In this document: piece by piece, positions 11,186 to 22,791 of the stretch
Layout: every line of letters starts with the position of its first letter
Numbering within the stretch: the stretch's first letter is position 1
Source of the DNA: Agarophyton chilense
Taxonomy: Eukaryota > Rhodophyta > Florideophyceae > Gracilariales > Gracilariaceae
Direction: 5' to 3'
Assembly (NCBI GenBank): GCA_030374765.1
Contig: JARGXX010000004.1
Location: 1,302,001-1,366,000 of the forward strand
Length of the DNA stretch: 64,000 bases
Position numbers and translations under genes: made by a program
The notes under the pieces: generated by a model
The model's database searches: none
Seen by the model: only the letters and a program-made list of their open reading frames with translations
What the model was told of the DNA's origin: nothing

Positions 11186-11571
11186 TCTTTCTCCCGCCAT
11201 TCTTGGGGTTCTTGTCTGTAGCTGTCCCCTTCTTGGGGTTCTCCTTTTCTTTAGAGCGGTAAAATGAGCTTCCTAGGAGAGTTTCCACAGATTGTGGGGG
11301 CTACAGTGCGTCGTGAAGACGCGAATCTAACTTCGGATTTAGCGTAGTCCGCGGAGAAATTCCGGTACCTTCTAAAAGGTCTGCGAAATTCAGGCGGATT
11401 GAGAGTAGGTCCTCCAAGATTCGCTGGGGCACGTGGGAGTGACGACGAGTTGAACACGAGGTTGACTCGGCTCCCGTTTCGGGTGACCGTTCCGACAGTG
11501 TAGTTCGACGTACGGCATGCGCCGTGTTGAAGCGGCGGTTCCGCCCACACGTGTCCGTTTGCAAACTAATA

Positions 11572-11640
11572 TTATCGGGTCAACCTCAAACGTGTACTTA
11601 TGCAAACGAATCTTATTGGGTCAACCTCAAACTCGCCGTT
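11572..11640 (+). repeat. imperfect tandem repeat, about 47-base period
   Basis: The unit around GGGTCAACCTCAAAC occurs twice, at about 11,578 and 11,625, each preceded by a CAAACKAATMTTATYG-like stretch. It lies in the non-coding tail of Chromo-A pol. Confidence 0.6.
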
Positions 11641-11753
11641 GCACGGACGTCTGCCTGGCTGATATTCGTTGTGCACTACAATGTCATGTTTTCCTGCGCG
11701 TGCAGTACAGTACGGTACCGTGCGACTTATCGAGAGTTCTACGGGCTGTTCTG

Positions 11754-14700
11754 TTAATCCGCGCATATAGAGGTTGTGCCTCTTCTCACTGCACCGTGTT
11801 CGTCACCCTTCAAGGTGTTTTTGAAGTAGATTCTGTTCTTCTCTCCACTTTCGTGGATTCCCCTGTTCGTCAGAGTTCCTTTCTGTTCATCCATACTCTT
11901 CAGGGACTTAAGCGTCCGTAGTAGTAGATATCCCCACGTCTGGGGTTTCGTTGTCCAGTGCACCGTTTTCCCAGTTGTGGGGTCAGCTTTAACTGGACGT
12001 TCCAGGTTTGCCGGTGTGGCGTGAGTTCGTCGCTCTCTACCCTTTCCAGGGGAAACTACCACTGTAGTGTCCGTAATGTCGCCGATCGAACGAGGCGCAT
12101 CACCATAAATCGGTTTCGTCGCTGGAGCAGAACTGGTTCTTGACATTTGAACATTCTTTTCCTCCTCCTTTGGTAAGGATACGGGGTTAGAGTTAGTCAA
12201 TACCCTAGTATCAGGAATAACTCTAGAAAGAAAATGCAGTCGTGTACGAATACCTGGTTTCCCAGTGACAGTAGGTGTCGTGTCTGACTACAACGGGAGA
12301 TTCGATAGACCACGATTCATGTGTGGGACGACCGCTGGGCGGGATTGCTTGTTATCCCTCGTTGACGTTCCATCCGGCGACTTCCCCTCCGATTGAGGTT
12401 TCCCTGTTAACTCCATATGAGGATTCGGTGCTAATACTACGCGATCGCTCGATATTCGTTCATGGCTTTCATTTATATCAAACACCACAGTCGTGCTTAC
12501 CGCAGAAATAACGCAGTAGGGACTTTCTGCAATCGGCGAGAGCTTATGCTCGCGCTCCTGTTCAGGATTATAATAATCCTTTCTCAGAAAGACGTAGCCA
12601 CCAGTGCTAACGTTTGGGAAGGGTTTTCTGACCTTCGCATCAAAGTTACGCTTATAAGCGGCCTGTGCTTTCTCCATTGACTTCCGAGCCATTTGTAATA
12701 GCTTTTTCAAACCCTCTTTCCAGATATCCCGATAGTTTTTCGGGGAAGGAAACATTCTCACATTGAGTTGTGGTTCCAACGCCACTGGAGGCGGTATTCT
12801 CGAAACCACCAACTCGAACGGCGAGGTATTTGTTATGCGATGAACCTGCGTATTGTAAGCGTAGGTGACAGCATCCGTAAAGAGATACCAGGTTTTTGGG
12901 TTATCCGCGACGTGAGATCCCAGCGCATTGATTAGCTTACAATTAAAGCTTTCAACTTGCCAATTACACTAAGGGTGATACCTTGTAACAAACAAATTCC
13001 TCTTGTCCGGGATTCTGCACACGTTCTGAAAGAACTATGCGGCGAATTGTGAGACGTTATTCGAGAGGAGTTGTAACGGTGGGCCCTACACGAACACCCA
13101 ATAGGTTACGAAAGCTTGCCCAACCGCATTGGCGGTGATCCTCTTAAGAGGTACGGAACGAACTAATTTCGAAAAGAGGTCCGTAATGACCGGAAGAAAC
13201 CGATTACCTCGTGCGGTATGTAGAAAAGGGCCCAATATGTCGATGGTGACAAACTCTAAAGCGGCCCATGCCGGAGATAGATTCAGTTTCTTCGAATATT
13301 TTCGTAACTTCACACTGTTCTTAGCGCAACCCGTACATCCTCGGGAAACTGCATTGCAGTCAAATGCCATTGCTGGCCAGTAGAAATCTCTGCGAGAGTT
13401 AGATATAACTTCCTTCCCCCTGGGTGGGCACCTATTGTAACGTAGTGAGATATATGTAAAACCCGTTGTTGCAGGGAGGGAGGTACCACCACCTGTGGGT
13501 TAGATTCCACCACCCTAATTAGGTATGCTTGGTCGTTGACCTGAATGGGTAATTTTTGTCCTCCGTTTAATCGTGATCGGATCCGGGTACAGAACAGGTC
13601 CATCTGTTGTTGCCTTATCATCTCCTCAGGAGTTATCAGGATTAAGGAACACGAAAAAGGCCCCGATGGTTCGGTAGCCAGTAGATCGTCACAGAAGTCA
13701 TCCGAAATTGAATTGGCTTTGCTTTGTATAGGGTTCACCATAAAGCATGGTATCTCCAGATCACCCACTGGTTCCGCTTCGGCGTTTGTTCCCAGCCGGG
13801 AGAGAACATCGGCCCGGCAGTTCAGGATGCATTTTTTGTACTCGACGTCAAAGTCGAATTCCGCGAGGCGGAGACGCCAACGCATGAGTCGACCTGATTG
13901 CTCCGCAATCTCCATCAGCCACCGGAGCGCAGAATGGTTCATATGCACTATGAAGTGAACACCCATCAGATAGGGGCGTAGTGTTGCTAACGACCAGACC
14001 ACGGCGAGACATTCCTTTTCAGATACTGTGTAGTTGCGCTCATGAACATTCAGTGCACACGACCCGTAGCCTATCAGCTTTCTGTCTCTCCTCGACGTGG
14101 TTTGGAACAACGCACACCCAATCTGCTGGGAAATCGCATCTGTATCGATGGAGTACGGAATTCCTAGAGTGGGTAACGCCAGAATAGGCGCAGACGTTAC
14201 AGCGTCTACAAGCAATTGAAATGCTGTAGCCTTGGCCTTATCAAAAGTTTCCACCTTCACTGGCTGCCTTTAACATAGTAATTCGTTAAGAGGAGCCGAT
14301 ATATCCGCGTACTTCGGTACAAAGCGGCGGTAGAGATTACCAAATCCTAAGAAGGATGTTAATTCTGTCTATGGCGTCAGATAACGTGCTTCCTTGAGTG
14401 ATTTGACTCGAACGGTGTACATCGATACCCTTCCGGGGCGAATGATGTGTTCTAAGTATTTCACTGAATCAGTGAAGAACTTACACTTCTTAAGCTTCAA
14501 ATTGATACCTGCATCACGCAGTACTGTTATTACTTCTGACACATGCCTCATGTGGTCGTCGACGTTATTCGAGAAAGCGATTATATCATCGAGCTAAACG
14601 AGAGAAGTCCTCCATTCGAAGCAAGCAGGTAAATATCAACGGCACGTTGGAACGTCGCTGACGCGTTAGTCAAGCCAAATGGCATCCGATTGAATCGGTA

Positions 14701-16176
14701 GAGTCCCTGATGACGAACAAACGCGGTCTTATCGCCGTCTTTCTTTTTCACAGGAACTTGCCAATATTCCCAATTCGCAGCCAGGGTAGTAAAAATGTTT
14801 CCCCCCCCAGGGGAGTCTATGCATTCATCCATCCTTGGAATAGGGTATACGTCCTTGACGGTAGCGGCATTTAAACGACGGTAATCGACACAGAATCTCC
14901 ATGTTCCATCTTACGTCGGAGCTAACACCACTGGTGAAGCCCAAGTAGATTGGGTAGTTTCGATCACTTCTACATCTAGCTTCTTAATCTGAGTTTTTTT
15001 CTTCCTCCCGAGCAGTCGGGCCAGCCCTGTATGGGTGCTGTTCTGTCGGCCGTGTACCGGGTATCAGATCAATTCTGTGTTCTGTAATCGCAATTTTGCC
15101 AAGAGAGCCATCCCACATGGGTGTAAATTCGCGCAGCATCTTGCGTAAACTATCACAATGAGTAACGTGGACATGATCTAGGTCTAGATTCTTCAACTTT
15201 TCAAGAGGATTCCTTTTTTTACCGCTCCGTGTTGTACCATTAACTTCTTTCTCGACTTCTGAGGTTTTCGGAAACTCGACGTACGGTATCGTCGCAACGA
15301 CATTCTTCTCCCCTTCTTCAGGATGGGGGATACCGAGAATATCGGAAGCGCTCATCGGAGTCGGTACCACTGTTGTGGGGTGAGATAGAACTGTCCTAAT
15401 GATTTGGTGTTTCACTAACCGCTGTGTGGACTTCCAAAAATTGGCGACCAACACCTTGAATGTGTGATGGGGATCAATCTGGTATATCCCACTCGCCAGA
15501 GCTACTTGGCGTGTCTCATACAATGAGTTGAACGGTTGAACTACCCGTAATTCATGTTGTGGCGAAACGACGCTCACCCAGACTTGGGATTTCGGTGGAA
15601 TGGAAATTGAATTCGCTATTCGGAGACGAGTTGATGATCGGCCCGGCTCTCGGGATAACTGCGCAGCAGGGAAAAGCACTTGCTTTTATCGATTCCATCA
15701 AAAGGTCAAAGAAGTCTCACCCAATTATTACTGGGGCAGCGAGTGTTTCGCAAACGACAAATTGTAGTTGGACGATATAATTTCCCAACCTTCACGACGA
15801 GGTCAATGATTTTTTCTGTACTCAACGGATTCCTGTTAGCGCCCGCGATATGCGGAATTGGACCTCGACGTATTAACGACCGCATCGACGCGGGTAAAAG
15901 TGACTTAACCAAAAAGTTTGGGCCAGCTCTTGTATCGAGGACGGAAAGTTGTCGAACCATAAATTGGGTAGAGAGGCCAAGGTCTGCATATACCTTGTAA
16001 TTGCGTTCAACCATGACAATTATACGATCTGGGATGCGTAAATTACGAGACCGTATCCACGGGCGACGCAAAGTACTGAGTTGTTCAGAATCTACGTCAG
16101 TAGTTATTGAGGATTTTGAAATAATCCTAACAACTTGGGAGCGAGGCTTTGACGCCTTGAGCGTCCCAGTCTTCAT
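11754..16176 (-). pseudogene. Chromo-A pol (protease-RT-RNase H-integrase), broken
   Basis: The protease at about 15,900 reads VLDTRAGPNFL, with Arg replacing the active-site Gly. The RT motif A region (14,581-14,832) reads FTTLAANWEYWQVPV, with Ala for the catalytic Asp, followed by FNRMPFGLTNA. The active-site tyrosine codon of YLDD is a TAG stop (14,594-14,596), leaving LDDII. RNase H (13,310-14,260) retains DTDAISQQIGCALF, but HMNHSALRW has lost the Asp. The integrase keeps FVTIDILGPF (13,086-13,370). Its last catalytic block is interrupted by a stop near 12,970, and the GPY/F-type C-terminal segment lies at 12,288-12,812. The copy is dead. Domain order is gypsy type. Confidence 0.85.
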
Positions 16177-16214
16177 CTATGGGAACATTGCTCTCGCAAT
16201 GGAGACACCCTTGA

Positions 16215-18223
16215 TTAGTTCTTCGGAGCAGGTTCTGCACTGGCGGTCTTACTCCCTCCAGGAGGTGCTAAATTAGCAGCAACACCTCCCGCATTCGGGT
16301 GAACGTTAACGGCCCGGCCAGATAATCCACGTGATTCTTCTACCATAGATGGTGTGATTGTCACAGTTTCTGGGGCAAATACAGACTTCGCTCGAAGATA
16401 TGAAACATCCAGCACTCCGGATTCCTGCTCAGGAGATAAGAGTTCGTAATTACCGATTACTCGGTCAAACTCCTTCAATGTGAGCATACAGTCAGGTGAA
16501 GTGTGTCCCGGTTTTTAGCACATGTGACAGCTCAGCAATCTGCCTGTGCTGTGCGACGGGCGGTAATCAAAACGACGCTGTGGGAGTGGATCCCTCCAAC
16601 CAGGGCGATTATTGTGGGCCATTCCAGTTGCATGGAGAACGTGCAGTGCGGAAACGCGAGTAGCCGTGGCATATAGAGCAGGGTCTCCTTCTGTCTCAAC
16701 CGATGTAGTCGGGTACTAGGATGTCAGAAGAGAGAATCTAACATCGCTTCTAGCAAGGTGCACATTATCATAATCCGTATCGAAACGGTGCTCTACTATG
16801 GAGAGCGAAGGTGATCTAGTTTCTAAATGGAGAGCTCGAGCGGTTCGAGATTTCGCCTTGGGGCGTTGTCTCGCACGCAGTACGTTACCTTCCTCCTGAG
16901 CTTACTGTACTAACTCAAGATAATTCATCTTGCGCTTTTCTTCCCGGCGACGGGCAACTAGTGCTCTTAACGTAGAATCCAACCCATCTATAAACATGGT
17001 ACACCGCTCCTCTGCGGGATAAACATTACTACAGCGGTGGAACGCTTTGTTCAGTCTCGTCGAATAGAAGGTCTCTATTTCATCGGGCTTCTGCTTAGTA
17101 TCATGCAGGGCAATTCTCGCATTCTGAATTGCGTTTCCTATCGCATAGGTGCACAATAAATATAGTACGGCTTGGGCCCAAAAAGTCACATCTCCTTAAG
17201 AGGCAAACGAGGAACCTCGTACAGAAGTAAACTGATCTTCAGCCATCCCCTTTAGAAAATAGGGTAACGCAATATATGCCTGCGCTTCACTTAGATCCAA
17301 GATATCGGATCACGCAACGAAGCGAGCAAGAAAATCTAACACCAAAATTGGGTCTTCTCCAGAAAAGTAGTTCGCTCTGAGTGTGAGATTCATCCGTTTG
17401 ATGGCATCCTTGACCTTACCCGTGCCACGGGGCGTTCAATATGACGAACAATCATATAGGCGATAGTATCGATATGATAAAAGATTCCTGTAAAGAGGAT
17501 TAGTAGGTTTCAATTCCTTCAGTCCATGGTGCTTCTTACATTTCTCGCGAGAGCGAATAGCTCCTTTGGAGTTTTAAGTAGACTTCGACCATGTGACACG
17601 GAAACGATGTCGACCGTCGTCGCTGTCTGACGAGTCAGTCGAAATGTCCGCTCGGCGGTGACTGGAATCTGAGCCAGACGAATCCCATGATTGGATATCA
17701 ACTTTCTTAGATTTCCGAGACACTCGAATCCTCGACTTACGAGCTGAATGATTCGAAACAATTTCGACTTCCGAATTGTCTGATTTCTTGTCTTGATCCA
17801 TTCGTATGGTTCTTCAACTGTTTCTAATGTACCACTCAAATTGAGGATGCGTTCAGAAACGTTGTGTACATACTCGTGCGGTCTGTCGAGGCTCACTAAA
17901 ATAGAGTTGACATCCCTCCGCAAAAAGCGGGTATCGCTCGATGCGCTGTTTCAAAGAACCTCCTCGAACTTCCTTTGAAGGTCCTCTATTAACTCCAGAG
18001 TAGAGCTCTGCGCGATTTGAATCACGAGAACTTGCGCTTCCAGAATCTGGATCTCCCCAATGGGCGTACCCGCTTGAACTGGTAGTACATTAGAAGTGGT
18101 CTCCACCTCTGGAGCAGTCATCGGGTGCCCCACAGCCTTGCCACCTTGTCCAAGAGTAGTCTCCACAGGAGGTACCTTTGCGGGATCGTTTCCTGAGCGA
18201 GCGGAGCCACGTGAGCGAACCAT
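16215..18223 (-). pseudogene. Chromo-A gag, broken
   Basis: The likely start is ATG 18,223 (MVRSRGSARSG), about 170 bases after the primer-binding site. A charged Ser/Asp region (about 17,570-17,800) precedes the capsid-like core at 16,902-17,189. There, AIGNAIQNARIALHDTKQKP and YSTRLNKA match AISNAIRQAILDLRDVTQKP and YSSRLNKM of Chromo-C gag. The zinc knuckle at 16,486-16,527 has perfect CX2CX4HX4C spacing (CHMC, then KPGHTSPDC), but a TAA follows the second Cys. The protein would coat the element RNA. Several frameshifts are present. Confidence 0.75.
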
Positions 18224-18393
18224 TAGAGTTCCCGGCACGGGGCTCTTCCAACTCGGTCGCGAGATTCTCTGTAAAGACAATAGGGCCAAATTAATACAAC
18301 ACAAAGGATGGGAAACAAAAATAAAAACTCCAAAGAGGGATCGTACAAAGACGAGCACACAAAAAGAAACCCAGTCTCAAAATGGTGTAACCC

Positions 18394-18411
18394 GTTCTAA
18401 GTCGGGAGACC
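18394..18411 (-). other. primer-binding site of Chromo-A
   Basis: On the minus strand, two bases after the LTR end, the sequence TGGTCTCCCGACTTAGAA begins with the TGG that pairs with a tRNA CCA end. Near-identical sites follow the 5' LTRs of Gyp-D, Gyp-E and Chromo-C. Confidence 0.75.
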
Positions 18412-18413
18412 AC

Positions 18414-19200
18414 TTGTAGTGCAATACCCCGCGAGGGGAAAAGACATTCAAGGTGTTCGAAGCTTTGCTCTCTTTTTAGGGGAACTGAGCGTAAAGTCTT
18501 CCGTATCTCCTAGCTGTGGGTGTAACTCCACGGAGACTTCAGGATATACCACGGAAGTAGGGATTGAAACGAGTATGCAGTGTACGAAAGCAATGCCAAT
18601 AACCCTTGAAACAGGGGAGATAGGGGAATAAATAAAGGGGGAAACTCCAACGGAGCAGTAGAAATAGCAAGAAACCAAGAAATCACCCAATACTGGGGCG
18701 GAGAAGAAACCTGTAACACACAATAAAACATAAGTATAAAAGAAACATGGAAAACACGCCAGGTGCAGTAAGAATCACTCCTTAAGAGATGCCGGTGGGA
18801 TAACTAAACCGATGGCACTGCGGATACCCTCCGAAGGGAGTAGTAATCCTGCAAAGGCAGTCACAATTAGAGCCAAACACACCGTCCCCATTTACTTGGT
18901 GATGGCGACCGGCGAGAGCGCCGGAGCACAAGTACTGTTCTACTGTGGCCACTGGACTAATTAAAAAAAATTAAATAAACTAATCTAGTGCCACTTATTG
19001 TATTCCTACATTTCGAATTAATGTTCTTCTCATGAGGGGACCCATTATAACGGGGGTCCTTGCCTTTTAAATATACCATGCTACCATAGAGCCGAAACTC
19101 CTACAGCTTTCCTCTCAGAAGTAGAGCATCCCCCATGGGAGTATCAGTATTAACTTATGAGTATCCGACACCGGAATATCGCCGAGGGCGTTGCACTACA
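18414..19200 (-). repeat. 5' LTR of Chromo-A
   Basis: This 787-base segment starts and ends with the inverted termini TGTAGTGCAA and TTGCACTACA. On the minus strand it begins TGTAGTGCAACGCCC, closely matching TGAAGTGCAATGCCC of Chromo-B, so the two are one family. The bases after its outer end are ATTTT, but the matching duplication on the left is lost with the 3' LTR. Confidence 0.85.
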
Positions 19201-19289
19201 ATTTTGACGGGACATTTTCCTGTTTTGACCTCCAAACAGTAAAGACTTGGTTTAACCTATTCAAAAGAATATACGCTTCACGAAACTGC

Positions 19290-20740
19290 TTCCATGTGAA
19301 AGAATGCAACTTTTAGAACAAAAAAGTCTAGAATATATGTTGTACTGATAGGCAGGCTACTTTATACCTTAGAATATAGAAAAGGTATTTTTGGGTGGAA
19401 AACCCATGGTTGCACTTTTAAAAATCGTTTTGGAGCTGTGTATGAAACAGAACTAACTTTCAAAAAATAATCAATTTCGCACTGTCTCCTCGGTCGTATA
19501 GACACTAGTGTCTATACGACCACTGGCCTCATATGAGGCCAAAAATACAACATCGATAATTTTTTTAAACTTTGTCAATTTCCTTAATTTTTTGTGCGTA
19601 GAAGTTTTCAACACTCTCTTCTTCTCTTTCATCAACCTTAAAGATCACGAAAGATCGTCCACAACCTGTAAACAACATCATCTTTACTCCATTCTTTCAT
19701 AATTTATAAAATATGTCATCATCTCTGGATCCCCGGAAAACGAAACTGGTCAGCGGAAGTGTTACAAAAATAGAAGTTCTTGTCAAAAATAATCGGAGAC
19801 ACACTTTTTTCACGATAAACTTCGAGCTACCTGGTCGCGAGAAAATATGCACTCTCAAACTTTGCAATGTAAAAGCCGGAGATCATGTCACGGTTCAGGA
19901 AACTGCTCAAGAAGCCATCAGGTCGGACGTGGAGATGAATGGTGCTTCTATTACTAACAAAGTTTCGAACAATGAAGAGCAGCATACTGTCACGGATGGC
20001 GATGACAGTCACACAACTAATCCGTGGAGCCCTCCTACTGGGGAAAAAAGTTACACGAAAGACAGATTTGTGGAAGCTCATTCGACGAAAAGGACAACGG
20101 AAAATGTATCCTTGACTCTGAATGGTCCAGTGCAAATGCATCAATGGAAAGTCAAGGGACCTGTTGGAGATTTTATTTCCGCCATTCATGCACCTTAGGA
20201 ATTTTTTTCATATGATTTCTTCATGTGGATGTTTCTTGTAGCTCATTTGGAAAAAATAGTCCGATCTACCAACTCTCGGCTGGAAGAAAAAGGCTTTAAG
20301 CAGACTACAGGAGGTGAAATTTTGACGTTTTTTGTTTTGATGGTGTTAATGACACGCTGTGGGTTTTCAAATAGAAGATGACTTTGGTCTGAAGACACGT
20401 CTTCAAAATATATTGAATCTACGCAGCTCGGAAAGATCATGTCACGCAATCGGTTTAAACATACACGGCAATGTATCGCTTTCAGGGGCTCTGAAAATGA
20501 TCAATATTCATAAGAATGCAGATGGTCATGCGTTTCTAAGTTCATGAAATCTGTAAATGACCATCGAAAAGCTTTCGTGACTCTGTCACACACTTTGTGC
20601 GTGAACGAAAGCATGTCACATTGGTATGGACTCGGACGGAACTGGATTGAAATCGGACTTCCACACTACTCTGCTTTTCATAAGAAACCTGAAAATGGTT
20701 GTGAGTTAATGACAGTGTTGTAGCATTCTGGATGCACCTG
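19290..20740 (+). pseudogene. piggyBac-like transposase PB2, N-terminal and first catalytic part
   Basis: A clean 161-codon frame (19,713-20,198) encodes an N-terminal domain: SGSVTKIEVLVKNN, then HTFFTINFELPGREK and NVKAGDHVTV, ending GPVGDFISAIH before a stop. After stops the transposase continues with GGEIL, RCGFSNR, ILNLRSSERSCHAIGLN and LCVNESMSHWYGLGRNW, then GLPHYSAFHKKPENGCEL. This matches the PGBD/DDE_Tnp_1_7 pattern (CVDESMSxWYGxGG, RKPENGCE). The catalytic Asp of CVDES is Asn here. Such enzymes cut and paste at TTAA. The relic is inactive and continues at 21,473, 22,418 and 31,553. Confidence 0.8.
19492..19540. repeat. paired palindromes in the piggyBac 5' region
   Basis: A perfect 30-base palindrome (19,492-19,521, centred on ACTAGT, arms starting GGTCGTATAGACA) is followed three bases later by the perfect 16-base palindrome GGCCTCATATGAGGCC (19,525-19,540). 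They lie about 170 bases before the PB2 start codon. Half of the first and all of the second recur in PB3 (37,713-37,748), and degraded forms occur in PB1 (about 8,905-8,945). They may be transposase-binding or end sites. Confidence 0.85.
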
Positions 20741-21469
20741 AGTTGGACCGTTCGAAAATACTACGAATTCTCGATACGGCATTCTTAAGCTATTGCTTGG
20801 GCTATACTCGATTACGAGAAGCTATGAGAAGAATTACTTCATGGAAAGATTGGGACAGGAGAACTTTAATTATGAAGTACTGTATTCAGTGTACACTGTA
20901 AGGTGCCATCACCAAATTTTTTATTTGGTATTTTTTAGATAATTATGTAGTGGCACGCCACGTATATGCCTTACTGTATACTACTTGCTTTGCCTCTTGG
21001 CACATTAAAGGGCGCAAGGCCCAGGTGAGAAAGGCGAAGGCCAGCCACCAACGAACCTAAACACCATCTTGGTGAGTCCTAGAAATCCTAAAGTGGTTTA
21101 CCACAAAGGGGCACCTATAGTATCAGTTCTTAACCGTTATGAGCTATAGCTCTTGTTCCGAGGATACTCTCTACTATTGCGCATTTACCTCCCTTTTTCT
21201 ACAGCTTTCTGTGTGTGTGTGTGTTGTTTTCTCTACTGTTACCTGGTTCTTTGTGTTGTCACAAGGGTTGTCGAGCCGATCTCGTGTGCATTACATACCG
21301 CCGCATCTGAACATCTGCCTCGTGAACACACGTATTATCCCCATTGTTCAGGCACACCTGGCCGCTTTCCGCACACTCCCTTCTTATCTAAGACCCGTCG
21401 CTCGCAAGGCGACACCTGCTCTTCGCGGTTGTTTCTGTGGATACCCACTGCACCGAGACCTCTACAGTC
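20740..21469 (+). other. unidentified insertion(s) within PB2
   Basis: This segment separates two parts of the piggyBac transposase that are normally adjacent. The first 145 bases hold a short open stretch (LDRSKILRILDTAFLSYCLG) that I do not recognise. The remainder, 20,892-21,469, is flanked by identical heptamers TTCAGTG (20,885-20,891 and 21,470-21,476). Inside it, TGTAAGG at 20,897 and CTCTACA ending 21,466 look like LTR termini. It could be a solo LTR or another small insertion. Confidence 0.4.
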
Positions 21470-21472
21470 TTC

Positions 21473-21765
21473 AGTGGAATACCACAAGTGTTTTGTGGAA
21501 GAAGTGGAATTATTCTCAAAATAGAAATCACGATGGGAGCTACGCAACCAGGTATACAGCCGTTTGAAGCGGAACATGCGCATGGAAGAGCTGTTTTAAC
21601 GAGACTTGTTGAAAAATGGTTCGCAAATGATCGAATAGGTTATGATAATTCATATTTTGCATCTGTTGAAATAGCCAAAGAACTTTTCAAAAGGGGTATG
21701 CGATTTATTGGGGTTGTAAAAACGGCTACCAGAAGGTTTCTTATGAAACATATTTCCGAACTTAC
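21473..21765 (+). pseudogene. PB2 piggyBac transposase, middle part
   Basis: After the insertion the frame resumes as GIPQVFCGRSGIILKIEIT, then GRAVLTRLVEKWFANDRIGY, DNSYFASVEIAKELFKRG and MRFIGVVKTATRRF. This is the second half of the PGBD catalytic domain. The Asp in DNSYFAS is the second catalytic position. The segment is cut after ISELT by the solo LTR at 21,766. Confidence 0.8.
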
Positions 21766-22417
21766 TGTAGTATCCGCTCTAACGGAGAGAGCAGACACCT
21801 GCGACAGTGTTCGGGACTGCCGAATGGGTACTTGCGGCTAAGGGGAAGATGTGGTAGAGAACAACACTAGCGAACTAGAATGGGGGTTGTAAGGCCCCAC
21901 TCGCCGATGAGGGTGGTTGGTACTATTGAAACGGACAACTACTTGTTGTAGCTTGTCCAGATCTCCGGATGAAAAATCCTGAACAAGGAACAAGTCAGTT
22001 TGTAAACCCATTGTTGTCTCCTTTACTTTGGAGTCGGCGCTCCCCTCTGTGCCTTATGTACGGTGCACAGGGGTGAGCGCCACACATAATATTATCTAGA
22101 TATCACTTGGAAAGTCCATTGGCCCCTCTACAGTACGGGATAACAAGCTCTAAATGGGCTTCCACCTAAGAAGGGTAGGCTTGAATGCCACGTGGCTACC
22201 CACTATATGCGCCGATGCCAATTCGGTATTTCCCTACAAAGGGTCGAGTCGGATGCGCCGTTACAGACCAAGATCCCACGTATAACACACCACTTCACGG
22301 AGTATCTGCGGGGTGCCGCTTCATAACTTCATCCTAGCCGTTGCACTCACTTGTGAGTATCATCATACTTAGCCAAAAAAATCTTCCATCGGCATTTCGA
22401 CAGAGCAGAATAATACA
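21766..22417 (-). repeat. solo LTR of the Chromo-C family, inserted in PB2
   Basis: This 652-base segment is homologous along its length to the Chromo-C LTRs at 52,421 and 62,584, in the same orientation. It begins TGTAGTATCCGCTCTAAC and ends GAATAATACA. It is flanked by a perfect 5-base duplication, CTTAC (21,761-21,765 and 22,418-22,422), which proves transposition. The internal part was then lost by LTR-LTR recombination. Removing it and one CTTAC restores the piggyBac frame. Confidence 0.92.
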
Positions 22418-22791
22418 CTTACGATGACGGCACGAGACCAGTACGAGACCGGCACGTGTCAATGGTATCAAACCTGCCCTAATTATATCGAAAGATGATG
22501 CCTGTGTTCTGGATGGACCGTGATAGAAGATGTTTCCTTATAAATTGTAGCAGTACCCAACCAGGAAGTTCAACTTCTCGTGAAAGATGGATGAAAACTG
22601 ATGAAATAACAAAGGAAATTCCGCTTTCTATTGCTATTCCAGACATTTGCGACGAATACTATTCTTGTTGTGAAAGAATTGATAGGCATAATAGGTAACG
22701 TCAAGATGATTTGAATCTGGAAAAGAAGCTTTAAGTGAAAGAATGGTCTTTTTGAGTGAATAACTCTTTGCTGGCAATGTGCGGGGTTTAT
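22418..22791 (+). pseudogene. PB2 piggyBac transposase, C-terminal part
   Basis: The frame continues DDGTRPVRDRHVSMV, then VFWMDRDRRCFLIN, YYSCCERIDRHNR and RQDDLNLEKKL, ending at MCGVY where Gyp-D enters. WMDRDRR and YYSCCxxIDxHNRxRQDDL are characteristic of the C-terminal half of PGBD-type transposases and include the last catalytic Asp region. Stops are present. Confidence 0.8.

Larger units (their letters stand above)
9690..19200 (-). mobile_element. Chromo-A: Ty3/gypsy chromovirus with antisense ORF, 3' LTR lost
   Basis: A minus-strand gypsy element with, from right to left, 5' LTR, primer-binding site, gag, protease, RT, RNase H, integrase and chromodomain, then a plus-strand aORF remnant. 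The left (3') LTR and the N-terminus of the aORF are missing, so the left end is a deletion that also removed the rest of PB1. Every gene is broken. Confidence 0.85.
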
